A DNA stretch of 64,000 nucleotides from JBGSWL01 sp041752455 (GTDB lineage Bacteria > Pseudomonadota > Alphaproteobacteria > Rhizobiales > Rhizobiaceae), in the NCBI GenBank assembly GCA_041752455.1, contig JBGSWL010000140.1, forward strand, positions 48,132 to 112,131, given 5' to 3'. Each line of letters begins with the position of its first letter. Position 1 is the stretch's first letter. Shown here one piece after another: positions 7,899 to 16,242 of the stretch. The position numbers were made by a program, and so were the translations under genes. The notes below the pieces were generated by a model that was given only the letters and a program-made list of their open reading frames with translations, was not told the origin of the DNA and did no database searches.

Positions 7899-8498
7899 AT
7901 GATGAGACTGGGACACTATATTGCCAGCGGCCTTGCCGCGGTTTGCCTGATGGCAAATGCCGCTTTCGCTGCGGAATTCGGCGAAGACGGCCTGCACAAG
8001 CAGGACTGGTTTGCGATCACTTTCCGCGATGTGGCGGAGGATATCCAGGCCGCAAAGGACGAGGGCAAGCGCCTCGTGATGATCTTCGAACAGCGCGGCT
8101 GCATCTACTGCGCCAAGATGCACACGGACATTCTCTCGGTGCCGGAAGTGCGCGCCTATCTCGAGGCAAACTACAAGGTTGTGCAGTACAACATGTTTGG
8201 CGACGAGGAGGTGACCGACCTCGACGGCGAGGTGCTGACCGAGAAGACCGCCGCGCGCAAATGGGGCCTCGTTTTCACGCCGACCATGGTTTTCATGCCG
8301 GACGAAGTGCCGGATGACGGCAAGTCGGCGGTTCAGTCCGCGGTTGCTGTGATGCCGGGTGCCTTCGGCAAGCTGACCTTTCTCAACATGTTCCGCTGGG
8401 TGAACGAGAAGGGCTATGCGGGCGAGGAGCATTTCCAGAAGTACCACGCCCGAATCATCAACGAAATGCGTGCCGCCGGCCAGCTTGTCTCCGAGTGA
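7899..8498 (+). CDS. soxW: Periplasmic thioredoxin-like protein SoxW
   Basis: A 199-residue exported thioredoxin-fold protein. Residues 1-25 form a Sec signal ending in AFA; the active site is CIYC (Cys68, Cys71) in QRGCIYCAKMH. SoxW receives electrons from SoxV and reduces periplasmic partners of the Sox system. The ribosome binding site AGGAGGAA precedes tandem ATG codons at 7899 and 7902; either could be used. A 354-base stretch with regulatory signals separates it from soxY. Confidence 0.92.
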   Translation: MMRLGHYIASGLAAVCLMANAAFAAEFGEDGLHKQDWFAITFRDVAEDIQAAKDEGKRLVMIFEQRGCIYCAKMHTDILSVPEVRAYLEANYKVVQYNMFGDEEVTDLDGEVLTEKTAARKWGLVFTPTMVFMPDEVPDDGKSAVQSAVAVMPGAFGKLTFLNMFRWVNEKGYAGEEHFQKYHARIINEMRAAGQLVSE

Positions 8499-8522
8499 CG
8501 CACGCATCGAAAACAACGTATT

Positions 8523-8538
8523 CAAATAATCATATTTG
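8523..8538. promoter_or_regulatory. Candidate SoxR operator downstream of soxW
   Basis: CAAATA-ATCA-TATTTG is a perfect 6-4-6 palindrome 25 bases after the soxW stop, in the position where SoxR is known to bind in Pseudaminobacter (just after soxW, before the structural sox genes). It shares ATATTTG and TATTC elements with the soxS-soxV site but not the 7-12-7 geometry. The rest of the 354-base soxW-soxY gap holds the small reading frame at 8647 and nothing else I recognise. Confidence 0.5.
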
Positions 8539-8646
8539 TGCATTGATAGGCGCGACGAGATGGCGTAGCCTTCCTGTCAAGCGAACGGAGTGTCGCAGGA
8601 GTGACGACGTGACGTGCCCGGCATGATCACCCGTCGAGGAGGAAAC

Positions 8647-8856
8647 ATGATTGCAGGTTCGACGACCCTGTCCGGGCGTCACGCAGCCGCATGCTTCGCG
8701 CAGGGCCGACCCTTGAAGAGCGGTTTTGGTGGGAATGGTCCGGACCATTGCGATGGCGCGGCAATCACTGCCGTCCGCATGCCGGTCGGTCGGTTCACCT
8801 CCACCCATTTTTCGGCAAACGAACCCACGAATACCCGCAAAGGAGAAACCCAATGA
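8647..8856 (+). CDS. Small unrecognised reading frame coupled to soxY
   Basis: A 69-codon frame with a strong GAGGAGG site 7 bases before its ATG, whose stop overlaps the soxY start as ATGA. It encodes a basic, Cys- and His-containing peptide (HAAACFAQG, GPDHCDG) without a signal peptide or a CxxCH heme motif, so it is not a SoxX. It may be a leader peptide whose translation feeds into soxY, or fortuitous. I do not recognise it and do not assign a function. Confidence 0.35.
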   Translation: MIAGSTTLSGRHAAACFAQGRPLKSGFGGNGPDHCDGAAITAVRMPVGRFTSTHFSANEPTNTRKGETQ

Positions 8857-9305
8857 CAATGACACGACGTTCCATGTTGGCGCTGTCGTCCGGCGCCGCT
8901 GCTGCGCTGGTCGCGCTGCGCGCCATGCCGGCCTCGGCTGACGCCGAAGCCGTGATGGCCAAGATTGCCGAGTTTTCCGGCGGCACCGAGCCTGCTTCGG
9001 GTACGCTGGCGCTCAACGCTCCGGAAATCGCTGAAAACGGCAACACCGTGCCGGTCTCGTTCACCGTCGAAAGCCCGATGACGGCAGAAGATTATGTCCA
9101 GTCGGTCGCGATCTACGCCGACGGCAACCCCTCGCCGGAAGTGATCGTCTTCAACTTCACGCCATTGAGCGGCCAGGCAACCGCCACGACGCGCGTGCGC
9201 CTTGCCAAGACCCAGAACGTCATCGCCGTCGCCAAGACGTCGACCGGCGCGGTCTTCATGGACAAGAAGGAAGTCAAAGTCACCATCGGCGGCTGCGGCG
9301 GCTGA
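8853..9305 (+). CDS. soxY: Sulfur carrier protein SoxY
   Basis: A 150-residue protein ending in the swinging-arm motif GGCGG with the sulfur-carrying Cys148. A Tat signal (TRRSMLALSSGAAAALVAL) takes it to the periplasm, where it pairs with SoxZ and carries the substrate as a Cys-bound thiosulfonate or persulfide. The ATG at 8853 has an AAGGAGAAA site; the longer in-frame version has no signal at its N-terminus. soxZ follows after 21 bases. Confidence 0.96.
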   Translation: MTMTRRSMLALSSGAAAALVALRAMPASADAEAVMAKIAEFSGGTEPASGTLALNAPEIAENGNTVPVSFTVESPMTAEDYVQSVAIYADGNPSPEVIVFNFTPLSGQATATTRVRLAKTQNVIAVAKTSTGAVFMDKKEVKVTIGGCGG

Positions 9306-9326
9306 GCGACCTCAAGGAGCAATGAA

Positions 9327-9653
9327 ATGGCACAAGCAAAACCCCGCGTAAAACTGCAGAAGACCGCCACCGTCGGCGAAGTCGTCGTGATCAAGAGCCT
9401 GATCAGCCATGCCATGGAATCGGGCCAGCGCAAGGATTCGGCCGGCGCCGTGATCCCGCGTCAGATCATCAACAAGTTCGAATGCACCTTCAACGGCCAG
9501 CCGGTCTTTTCGTGCGACATCGAGCCTGCGATCTCGGCAAATCCCTACATCGAGTTCACGGCCAAGGTGAATGAATCCGGCAAGTTCGCGTTCACATGGA
9601 CCGATGACGACGGCACCGTGACCACGTCCGAACAGGAAATCACGGTCCAGTAA
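9327..9653 (+). CDS. soxZ: Sulfur oxidation protein SoxZ
   Basis: A 108-residue immunoglobulin-like protein without its own signal peptide, as expected because it is exported folded with SoxY. The features KPRVKLQKTATVGEVVVIKSLI, HAMESGQRKD and a C-terminal FTWTDDDGT segment fit the family. It is the non-covalent partner that completes the SoxYZ carrier. It lies between soxY and soxA in one operon; a GC-rich hairpin follows its stop. Confidence 0.95.
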   Translation: MAQAKPRVKLQKTATVGEVVVIKSLISHAMESGQRKDSAGAVIPRQIINKFECTFNGQPVFSCDIEPAISANPYIEFTAKVNESGKFAFTWTDDDGTVTTSEQEITVQ

Positions 9654-9664
9654 AACGGGCGATC

Positions 9665-9686
9665 GGGGCGCCCGAAGAGGCGCCTC
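9665..9686 (+). terminator. Hairpin between soxZ and soxA
   Basis: GGGGCGCC (9665-9672) pairs with GGCGCCTC (9679-9686) around a 6-base loop with one G-T pair, followed by GTTTTC. It is probably a partial terminator or processing hairpin within the operon, since soxA continues 31 bases later with its own ribosome binding site. Confidence 0.4.
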
Positions 9687-9716
9687 GTTTTCAGTCATTC
9701 TTTTTGGGAGGAAGAA

Positions 9717-10529
9717 ATGAGATTGTCGAAGCTATTGACGAGCGCCTTGCTCGCAGGCGCCATGATGGGTGCCGGCGTCTTTGCGGTCTCGGCGCAGGAC
9801 GAGCTTGAAGAGTACAAGCGCATGCTCGCCGACCCGTTTGCCAATCCGGGCTGGCTTTACGCTGACGAAGGCGAGGCGCTTTGGGTGACCCCGTCAGGCC
9901 CGAAGAACGCCACGCTCGAACAGTGCGACCTCGGCCTTGGTGCCGGTGTTGTCGAAGGCGCCTATGCCCAGCTTCCGCGCTATTTTGCCGATGCCGACCG
10001 GGTGATGGATGCCGATACGCGCATCGCCTGGTGCCGTCAGGAACTGCAGGGCATTCCGTTCGCCGATTCTGCCAAGACCGCATTCTCCAAACGCGGCAAG
10101 AAGTCGGAAATGGAGCAGCTGACCGTGTATGTGGCTTCCAAGTCCGAAGGCATGGACATCAATCCGCCGATGGATCATCCCAAAGAGCAGGAAGCCCGCG
10201 ATATCGGCGAGGCCCTGTTCTACCGCCGCTCGGCCAAACTCGATTATTCGTGCTCGACATGCCACGGCGTGACCGGCTCGCGTATTCGTCTGCAGGAGCT
10301 TTCCAACCTGACGGATCAGGCCGAAACCGGTGCTGTCATGGCGACATGGCCGACTTATCGTGTCAGCCATGAAAGCGTGCGCACGATGCAGCACCGCATG
10401 TGGGACTGCAATTGGCAGATGCGCATGCCGAACCTGCAATTCGGTTCGGAAGCGGCTGTCGCATTGATCGCTTACCTGAATGACACCGGACGTGGCTCGC
10501 CGATGGCGTCGCCTGGTCTCAAGCGTTGA
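9717..10529 (+). CDS. soxA: L-cysteine S-thiosulfotransferase subunit SoxA (mono-heme type)
   Basis: A 270-residue periplasmic cytochrome c with a Sec signal ending near residue 26 (VSA). One heme site, CSTCH, is at 179-183; the catalytic heme-ligating cysteine, Cys231, lies in WDCNWQMR. The two cysteines in TLEQCDLG and AWCRQE take the place of the second heme found in di-heme SoxA. With SoxX it attaches thiosulfate to SoxY Cys148. A TTGGGAGGAAGAA site precedes the ATG. Confidence 0.95.
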   Translation: MRLSKLLTSALLAGAMMGAGVFAVSAQDELEEYKRMLADPFANPGWLYADEGEALWVTPSGPKNATLEQCDLGLGAGVVEGAYAQLPRYFADADRVMDADTRIAWCRQELQGIPFADSAKTAFSKRGKKSEMEQLTVYVASKSEGMDINPPMDHPKEQEARDIGEALFYRRSAKLDYSCSTCHGVTGSRIRLQELSNLTDQAETGAVMATWPTYRVSHESVRTMQHRMWDCNWQMRMPNLQFGSEAAVALIAYLNDTGRGSPMASPGLKR

Positions 10530-10543
10530 GGGCGGAAAACATC

Positions 10544-11155
10544 ATGAAAATGAATATCAAGATTGCCGCAGCATCGGTTCTGATGGCTTGCCTGTCGCCT
10601 GCGATTGCCGGCGAAGTCGATCCGGCTCGCGTCGAAGCGGTCGTGCAGGCCTCGTTCGGCGAGCTGACCCCTGAGCTTCAAGCCCTGATCGATCAGGACG
10701 AGACGATGAAGGAATGCTCGCTGCACCGCGATCTGCCGCCGTCCGAAGTTGCCGATGCCATCATTGCACGCGAAACTGCCAGTATCGTCTATCCGGCCGA
10801 CGGTGTCCTGATGGGCGACTGGAAGGTTGCTATCAAGGAATCCAACAACGGCTTCGGCTGGCGCCTGGGTGATGATCCTGCCAAGACCGTGGGCGGCAAC
10901 TGCACCGCCTGCCACCAACTGGTCTCGACGGAAGTCGCCTACGGCAATCTCGGCCCGAGCCTGATGGGCTATGGTCAAGGTCAGACCGTGGATGATGAAC
11001 TGATAAAGGCCACTTACAACAAGATCTACAATTCTCAGTCGGTGCTGGCCTGTTCGCAGATGCCGCGCTTCGGTGCGACCGGGTTCCTGACGCCGGAGCA
11101 GATCCGCGACTATGTCGCCATGCTCCTGTCGCCGGAAAGCCCGGTCAACCAGTAA
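10544..11155 (+). CDS. soxX: L-cysteine S-thiosulfotransferase subunit SoxX
   Basis: A 203-residue exported cytochrome c with a signal peptide (MKMNIKIAAASVLMACLSPAIAG), a heme motif CTACH at 120-124 and a methionine ligand, Met173, in CSQMPRFG. It accepts electrons from SoxA. The gene lies after soxA instead of in the common position before soxY. The start at 10544 is taken because it begins the signal peptide; the gap to the soxA stop is 14 bases. Confidence 0.94.
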   Translation: MKMNIKIAAASVLMACLSPAIAGEVDPARVEAVVQASFGELTPELQALIDQDETMKECSLHRDLPPSEVADAIIARETASIVYPADGVLMGDWKVAIKESNNGFGWRLGDDPAKTVGGNCTACHQLVSTEVAYGNLGPSLMGYGQGQTVDDELIKATYNKIYNSQSVLACSQMPRFGATGFLTPEQIRDYVAMLLSPESPVNQ

Positions 11156-11166
11156 CCGGGCCTGTC

Positions 11167-11185
11167 GCCGCCCCTGACGGGCGGC
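11167..11185 (+). terminator. Hairpin between soxX and soxB
   Basis: GCCGCCC and GGGCGGC form a perfect 7-base stem with a 5-base loop 12 bases after the soxX stop. No T-run follows, so it is more likely an RNA-stability or processing hairpin than a full terminator. Confidence 0.35.
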
Positions 11186-11271
11186 ACACCTCCCAAGCCC
11201 GGCGATGCCCCTTCGCGTCGCCGGGAAGGGCTTCCCCGGATTTGTCCGATCAAAGACCAGGCGAGAGACGA

Positions 11272-12969
11272 ATGTATTCAAGACGCGATTTCATGCAGTT
11301 GATGGTCAATGCCGGTGTCGTCATCGGTGCGGCTGGTCTTGGCGGCAACGTGACTCGGGCGCTTGCGCAGCAGAAACTGACGCAGGACGATCTCCTGAAG
11401 TTCGATAACAAGGGTCAGGTGACGCTTCTCCACATCACCGACATCCATGCGCAACTGAAGCCGATCTATTTCCGTCCGCCTGACACCAATATCGGCGTTG
11501 GGGCCTATGCCGGGATTCCGCCGCATCTCGTCGCCGAGGAGTTTCTCAAGACCTTCGGCATCGAGGCGGGTACAGCGCTCGCCTATGCCCACACGATGGT
11601 CAACTATGAAGAACTCGCCCGGACCTATGGCCGCCTCGGCGGACTGGACCGCACGGCAACCCTGATCAAGGCGATCCGCGCCGATCGCGGCGAGGACAAG
11701 GTCCTGCTGCTTGATGGCGGCGATACCTGGCAGGGTTCCTACACATCGCTGAAGACCAACGGCCAGGACATGGTCGACTGCATGGCCGCGCTGAAGCCGG
11801 AAGCCATGGTCGGGCACTGGGAGTTCACCTTCGGCGCCGACCGGGTGATGGAAATCGTCGAGGCGATGGACTACCCGTTCCTTGCCTCGAACATTTTCGA
11901 TGCCGAATGGGATGAGCCGGTCTTTGAATCGACGATGATGGTCGAAAAAGGCGGCGTCCAGGTCGCCGTCATCGGTCAGGCCATGCCCTATACGCCGATT
12001 GCAAATCCCAGATGGATGTTCCCGAACTGGTCGTTCGGCATCCGCCCCGAGGCCATCCAGGCCAATGTTGACAAGGCGCGCGATGAAGGCGCGCAAATCG
12101 TCGTGCTGCTGTCGCACAATGGCTTCGACGTCGACCGCAAGCTGGCCTCGGTTGTCACTGGCATCGACGTCATCCTCACCGGCCATACCCATGACTCGGC
12201 GCCGCGCGCCATCGAAGTGGGCAGCACCCTGCTTCTGGCCTCCGGCTCGCACGGGAAGTACATGGGCCGCGTCGATCTCGAAGTGACAGGCGGCAAGGTG
12301 ACGGGCTATGCGTCCAATGTCATCCCGATCTTCTCCGACGTGATCACACCGGATCCGGAAATGGCGGCGTTGATCGATGAAGTGCGCGCGCCGTTCGAAG
12401 CCGAGTGCCAGCGGGTGATCGGCAAGACCAACGGGACGCTGTATCGCCGTGGCAACTTCAACGGCACCTGGGATGATGTGATCTGCGAAGGCATCATCCA
12501 GGAGCGCGACACACAGATTGCGCTGTCGCCCGGCTTCCGTTGGGGCACGACGCTTCTTGCTGGCGACAACATCACCATCGACGATCTCTATGCGGCAACA
12601 TCGATGAGCTACCCGGCGGTCTACCGCTCGGAGTTCACCGGCATGCAGCTCAAGGAGATCATGGAGGATGTCTGCGACAACCTCTTCAACAAGGACCCGT
12701 TCTTCCAGCAGGGCGGCGACATGGTTCGGGTCGGCGGCATGACCTACACCTGCGCGCCGAACAACGAGATGGGTTCGCGCATCTCCGACATGAAACTCGC
12801 ATCGACCGGCGAAGCGCTTGAAGCCGACAAGACCTATGTGGTCGGCGGCTGGGCGAGCGTCAACGAAGGCACGGAAGGTCCGGCAATCTACGACCTGATG
12901 GAAACCTACATCACCGGCAAGGGCACCATCGACCTGCCGACCGGTCAGGCTGTGAAGGTCGTCCTGTAG
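11272..12969 (+). CDS. soxB: Thiosulfohydrolase SoxB
   Basis: A 565-residue dimanganese enzyme of the 5'-nucleotidase family. It has a Tat signal (SRRDFMQLMVNAGVVIGAAGL), the metal site HITDIHAQ (Asp57, His59), DGGDTWQGSYTS (Asp151-Thr152), GHWEFTFG, and a late GHTHD metal motif. In the periplasm it hydrolyses the terminal sulfone from SoxY-bound thiosulfonate, releasing sulfate. The start at 11272 is chosen because the Tat motif begins there, with GCGAGAG upstream. Confidence 0.96.
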   Translation: MYSRRDFMQLMVNAGVVIGAAGLGGNVTRALAQQKLTQDDLLKFDNKGQVTLLHITDIHAQLKPIYFRPPDTNIGVGAYAGIPPHLVAEEFLKTFGIEAGTALAYAHTMVNYEELARTYGRLGGLDRTATLIKAIRADRGEDKVLLLDGGDTWQGSYTSLKTNGQDMVDCMAALKPEAMVGHWEFTFGADRVMEIVEAMDYPFLASNIFDAEWDEPVFESTMMVEKGGVQVAVIGQAMPYTPIANPRWMFPNWSFGIRPEAIQANVDKARDEGAQIVVLLSHNGFDVDRKLASVVTGIDVILTGHTHDSAPRAIEVGSTLLLASGSHGKYMGRVDLEVTGGKVTGYASNVIPIFSDVITPDPEMAALIDEVRAPFEAECQRVIGKTNGTLYRRGNFNGTWDDVICEGIIQERDTQIALSPGFRWGTTLLAGDNITIDDLYAATSMSYPAVYRSEFTGMQLKEIMEDVCDNLFNKDPFFQQGGDMVRVGGMTYTCAPNNEMGSRISDMKLASTGEALEADKTYVVGGWASVNEGTEGPAIYDLMETYITGKGTIDLPTGQAVKVVL

Positions 12970-13004
12970 GCGCAACAAGCGTTCGACAGCGATGTCACTG
13001 TCTG

Positions 13005-13030
13005 ATACATACGAAATACTGAATATGTAT
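13005..13030. promoter_or_regulatory. Perfect 7-12-7 palindrome upstream of soxC, candidate SoxR operator
   Basis: ATACATA-N12-TATGTAT is a perfect inverted repeat in an AT-rich patch, ending 22 bases before the soxC ATG. The geometry equals that of the palindrome before the persulfide dioxygenase gene and the imperfect one between soxS and soxV. An internal SoxR-controlled promoter for soxCDEF is inferred. Confidence 0.5.
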
Positions 13031-13052
13031 GCCTTTGATCCGGGAGGGAAAA

Positions 13053-14348
13053 ATGGCTGAAAAATCATCAAAAGCGAAGGGCGGCGTCGATCAATCGCGC
13101 CGCAACTTCCTGGCCGCTGGCATTGCCGGCGGCGCTGCACTGGCGTCGGGCGGCGTTGCGCGCGCCAACGGCGACCCGCTGATCACCGAGGTGCAGGACT
13201 GGGCCTCCGTCTTCGGTGACGGCGTCGATGCAACGCCTTATGGCCTACCGATCGAGTTCGAGAGTGACGTCATCCGCCGCAACGTGCCTTGGCTCACGGC
13301 CGATGTGACGTCTTCGATCAACTTCACGCCGATCCACGCCCTTGACGGCACGATCACGCCGGCGGGCTGTGCCTTCGAGCGTCATCATTCGGGTGCGATC
13401 GAACTGAAGAAGGAAGACTACCGGCTGATGATCAACGGTCTCGTCGATCAGCCGCTGGTCTTCACCTATGCGGATCTGGAGCGCTTCCCGCGCATCAACC
13501 AGATCCTTTTCTGCGAGTGCGCCGCCAATACCGGCATGGAATGGGCCGGTGCGCAGCTTAACGGTGCGCAGTTCACGCATGGCATGATCCACAACATGGA
13601 ATATTCCGGCATACCGTTGCGCACGCTGCTGGAAGAAGCCGGGCTTGGCGCAGCCGGTGACTTCAAGGACAAGTGGGTCTATGTGGAAGGGGCCGATGCC
13701 TCGTCCAATGGCCGCTCGATCCCGCTCGAAAAGGCGCTGGACGATTGCCTTGTCGCCATCAAGGCCAATGGCGAGGCGCTTCGCAAGGAGCACGGCTATC
13801 CGGTCCGTCTCGTCGTTCCCGGCTGGGAAGGCAATATGTGGGTCAAGTGGCTGCGGCGCATCGAGGTGACCGACGGCGCGGTGGAAAGCCGCGAGGAAAC
13901 CTCGAAGTACACCGACACCCTGGCCGATGGCACGTCGCGCAAATGGACCTGGGTGATGGATGCCAAGTCGGTGATCACCTCGCCGTCGCCGCAGATGCCG
14001 ATCACGCACGGCAAAGGCCCGTTGGTCATCACCGGGCTTGCCTGGTCCGGCCATGGCCGCATCACCCGCGTCGATGTCTCCAAGGATGGCGGCAAGACCT
14101 GGGAAACGGCGCGCCTCGGCGAGACGCAAGGGGCGACCAAGGCGCTCACCCGCTTCTATCTCGACACGACCTGGAACGGCGAAGACATGCTGCTGCAGTC
14201 GCGTGCCATTGACGAGACGGGCTATGTCCAGCCGACCAAGGACCAGCTGCGCGAAGTGCGTGGGCTGAACTCGGTTTACCACAACAACTGCATCCAGACC
14301 TGGCATGTGAATCCTGACGGGACGGCGGAAAATGTCGAAGTATCGTGA
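13053..14348 (+). CDS. soxC: Sulfane dehydrogenase molybdenum subunit SoxC
   Basis: A 431-residue protein of the sulfite oxidase family with a Tat signal (SRRNFLAAGIAGGAALASG). FCECAANTGMEWAG contains the molybdenum-coordinating cysteine region and GYPVRLVVPGWEGNMWVKWLRRIEV is the typical family signature. With SoxD it oxidises the sulfane sulfur left on SoxY. A CGGGAGGGAAAA site fixes the start at 13053 and excludes the in-frame ATG at 13029, which lies inside the palindrome. Its end overlaps soxD by 17 bases. Confidence 0.95.
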   Translation: MAEKSSKAKGGVDQSRRNFLAAGIAGGAALASGGVARANGDPLITEVQDWASVFGDGVDATPYGLPIEFESDVIRRNVPWLTADVTSSINFTPIHALDGTITPAGCAFERHHSGAIELKKEDYRLMINGLVDQPLVFTYADLERFPRINQILFCECAANTGMEWAGAQLNGAQFTHGMIHNMEYSGIPLRTLLEEAGLGAAGDFKDKWVYVEGADASSNGRSIPLEKALDDCLVAIKANGEALRKEHGYPVRLVVPGWEGNMWVKWLRRIEVTDGAVESREETSKYTDTLADGTSRKWTWVMDAKSVITSPSPQMPITHGKGPLVITGLAWSGHGRITRVDVSKDGGKTWETARLGETQGATKALTRFYLDTTWNGEDMLLQSRAIDETGYVQPTKDQLREVRGLNSVYHNNCIQTWHVNPDGTAENVEVS

Positions 14349-15402
14349 TCTCATCCTTGCAGCGACGGCACTCGTCGCCCTGACCTCCACTGTCCATGCC
14401 GGCGATCCTGCCGCCGGTGAAGCCGTGTTCAAGAAGTGCGCTGCCTGCCATGCGGTGGGCGAGGGCGCCAAGAACAAGGTCGGGCCGATGCTCAACGACA
14501 TCATCGGCCGCACGGCCGGTACCGTCGAGGGGTTCAAGTATTCGCCGGCGATGATTGCTGCGGGCGAAGGCGGCCTCATATGGACGCCCGAAAACATCGC
14601 CGCCTACATGAAGGACCCGAAGGGCTTTGTTCCGAAGAACAGGATGTCTTTCGCCGGCCTGAAGAAGGACGAGGATATCGACAATCTGAACGCTTATCTG
14701 GCGACATATTCCGCCGGACAGGCGTCCGAAGCGGCGCCGGTCGAAGCACCTGCTGCGGCGACAGAGACGGCTGCAGCCGCACCTGCGGCTGCTGCAACCG
14801 AAGCACCGGTCATGACCGACGTGGTGGCTTCCAAGGGCAAGTTCGGTCTCGGCCGGCAGGCAAGTGAAGACGAGATCCTGGCATGGGACGTCAAGGTCAT
14901 GCCGGACGGGCGCGGCCTGCCGGACGGTTCCGGTTCGGTCGAAGACGGTGAACCGATCTTCTCGGAGAAATGCGCGGCCTGCCATGGCGAGTTCGCCGAA
15001 GGTGTCGACAACTGGCCGAAGCTGGCTGGCGGCGAAGACACGCTTGCCGATGATGATCCGCTGAAGACGGTCGGGTCTTACTGGCCCTACCTGTCGACGG
15101 TCTGGGATTACGTGCACCGGTCGATGCCGTACGGCAGCGCCGGCACACTGACCGCTGACGAGACCTACGCGATCACCGCCTACATCCTCTACTCCAACAA
15201 CCTGGTCGACGACGACTTCGTTCTGTCCAAGGAGAACTTCCTCGACGTTGAAATGCCCAATGCCGGCAACTTCGTCGTCGATGACCGGGCGGAGACCGAG
15301 TACAGCAAATGGCGTGCCGAGCCTTGCATGGAAAACTGCAAGGAGACGGTCGAAATCACCAAGAAGGCGACAGTCCTCGACGTCACCCCGGACGGCGGCT
15401 GA
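14332..15402 (+). CDS. soxD: Sulfane dehydrogenase di-heme cytochrome subunit SoxD
   Basis: A 356-residue periplasmic cytochrome with a signal peptide (LAATALVALTSTVHA) and two heme motifs, CAACH at 36-40 and CAACH at 214-218. The two cytochrome domains are joined by an Ala/Glu/Pro-rich linker (about residues 125-160). It carries electrons from SoxC to the cytochrome pool. Its start lies inside the end of soxC, so the two are translationally coupled. Confidence 0.94.
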   Translation: MSKYRDLILAATALVALTSTVHAGDPAAGEAVFKKCAACHAVGEGAKNKVGPMLNDIIGRTAGTVEGFKYSPAMIAAGEGGLIWTPENIAAYMKDPKGFVPKNRMSFAGLKKDEDIDNLNAYLATYSAGQASEAAPVEAPAAATETAAAAPAAAATEAPVMTDVVASKGKFGLGRQASEDEILAWDVKVMPDGRGLPDGSGSVEDGEPIFSEKCAACHGEFAEGVDNWPKLAGGEDTLADDDPLKTVGSYWPYLSTVWDYVHRSMPYGSAGTLTADETYAITAYILYSNNLVDDDFVLSKENFLDVEMPNAGNFVVDDRAETEYSKWRAEPCMENCKETVEITKKATVLDVTPDGG

Positions 15403-15459
15403 CCAAGCTGCCGCAACCGGCATCCAAAATCCGCGCTCGGCTTTGGGAGGAGACAGCGC

Positions 15460-16209
15460 TTGAACAAGACCTGGAATAGCCGTGCCACCGGAGTGGTCCG
15501 GCGGATCGCATCAACCGCCGCGTTCGGGCTGTTGCTCTCCGCTGCGGCAGGTGCAACCGAGGCAGGCCTGACCGAGAGTGGCAAGGGCCTGTTTGAAAAG
15601 GAATGCGCCCGTTGCCACGAGATCGGCGCAGGCGCTCGCAACAAGGTCGGGCCGCATCTCGATGCGCTTTTCGGTCGTGTGGCGGGTTCCATTTCCGAAT
15701 TCAGGTATTCGACCGCAGTGAAGACAGCCGGCGAGGGCGGTCTGGTCTGGGACGAAGACACGCTTTCTCACTATGTGGAAAAGCCGCGCGAGTTCCTCAA
15801 AGGCAACCGCATGTCGTATCGCGGCATGGCCTCTGCCGACGACCGCGCAGCACTGATCGCCTATCTGAAATCGTCTGCCGATGCGGCGCCGACCGGCGAT
15901 CTTGCTGCAACGGCTTCGGTGTCTGAAACCGGTGCGCCCGGCTTCGCCGACATCATCCTGCAGATCGACGGCGACAGGGCGTATGGCGAATATCTGTCAG
16001 GTGACTGCGTGACCTGCCATCAGATATCCGGTCAGGTTTCCGGTATTCCATCCATCGTCGGCGTGCCGCGCGATTATTTCGTGCGGGCGATGGTCGAGTA
16101 CAAGACCAATGTCCGTACAAACGAGGTCATGAAACTGCGTGTGCAGAACCTCGACAATGAAGATATTGCGGCACTTGCGGCCTATTTCAGCGAGATTGTG
16201 CCTCAGTAA
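15460..16209 (+). CDS. soxE: Di-heme cytochrome c SoxE
   Basis: A 249-residue exported cytochrome with two heme motifs, CARCH (49-53) and CVTCH (183-187). The N-terminal domain resembles the first domain of SoxD (GAGARNKVGPHLDALFGR versus GEGAKNKVGPMLNDIIGR). The start is a TTG at 15460 behind a GGGAGGAG site. In Paracoccus-type clusters SoxE is the di-heme cytochrome partner of the flavoprotein SoxF. soxF follows after 33 bases. Confidence 0.88.
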   Translation: MNKTWNSRATGVVRRIASTAAFGLLLSAAAGATEAGLTESGKGLFEKECARCHEIGAGARNKVGPHLDALFGRVAGSISEFRYSTAVKTAGEGGLVWDEDTLSHYVEKPREFLKGNRMSYRGMASADDRAALIAYLKSSADAAPTGDLAATASVSETGAPGFADIILQIDGDRAYGEYLSGDCVTCHQISGQVSGIPSIVGVPRDYFVRAMVEYKTNVRTNEVMKLRVQNLDNEDIAALAAYFSEIVPQ

Positions 16210-16242
16210 GACCGAAATCTGTCCAAGGACCAGGAGGATACC

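Noticed and set aside
8499..8852. A decayed soxX between soxW and soxY
   Set aside because: No CxxCH motif or SoxX-like stretch is visible in any frame, and an intact soxX exists behind soxA.
11278..13140. 620-codon minus-strand frame opposite soxB
   Set aside because: A shadow frame produced by high GC and codon bias of soxB; it is rich in Arg/His/Asp, without domain motifs.
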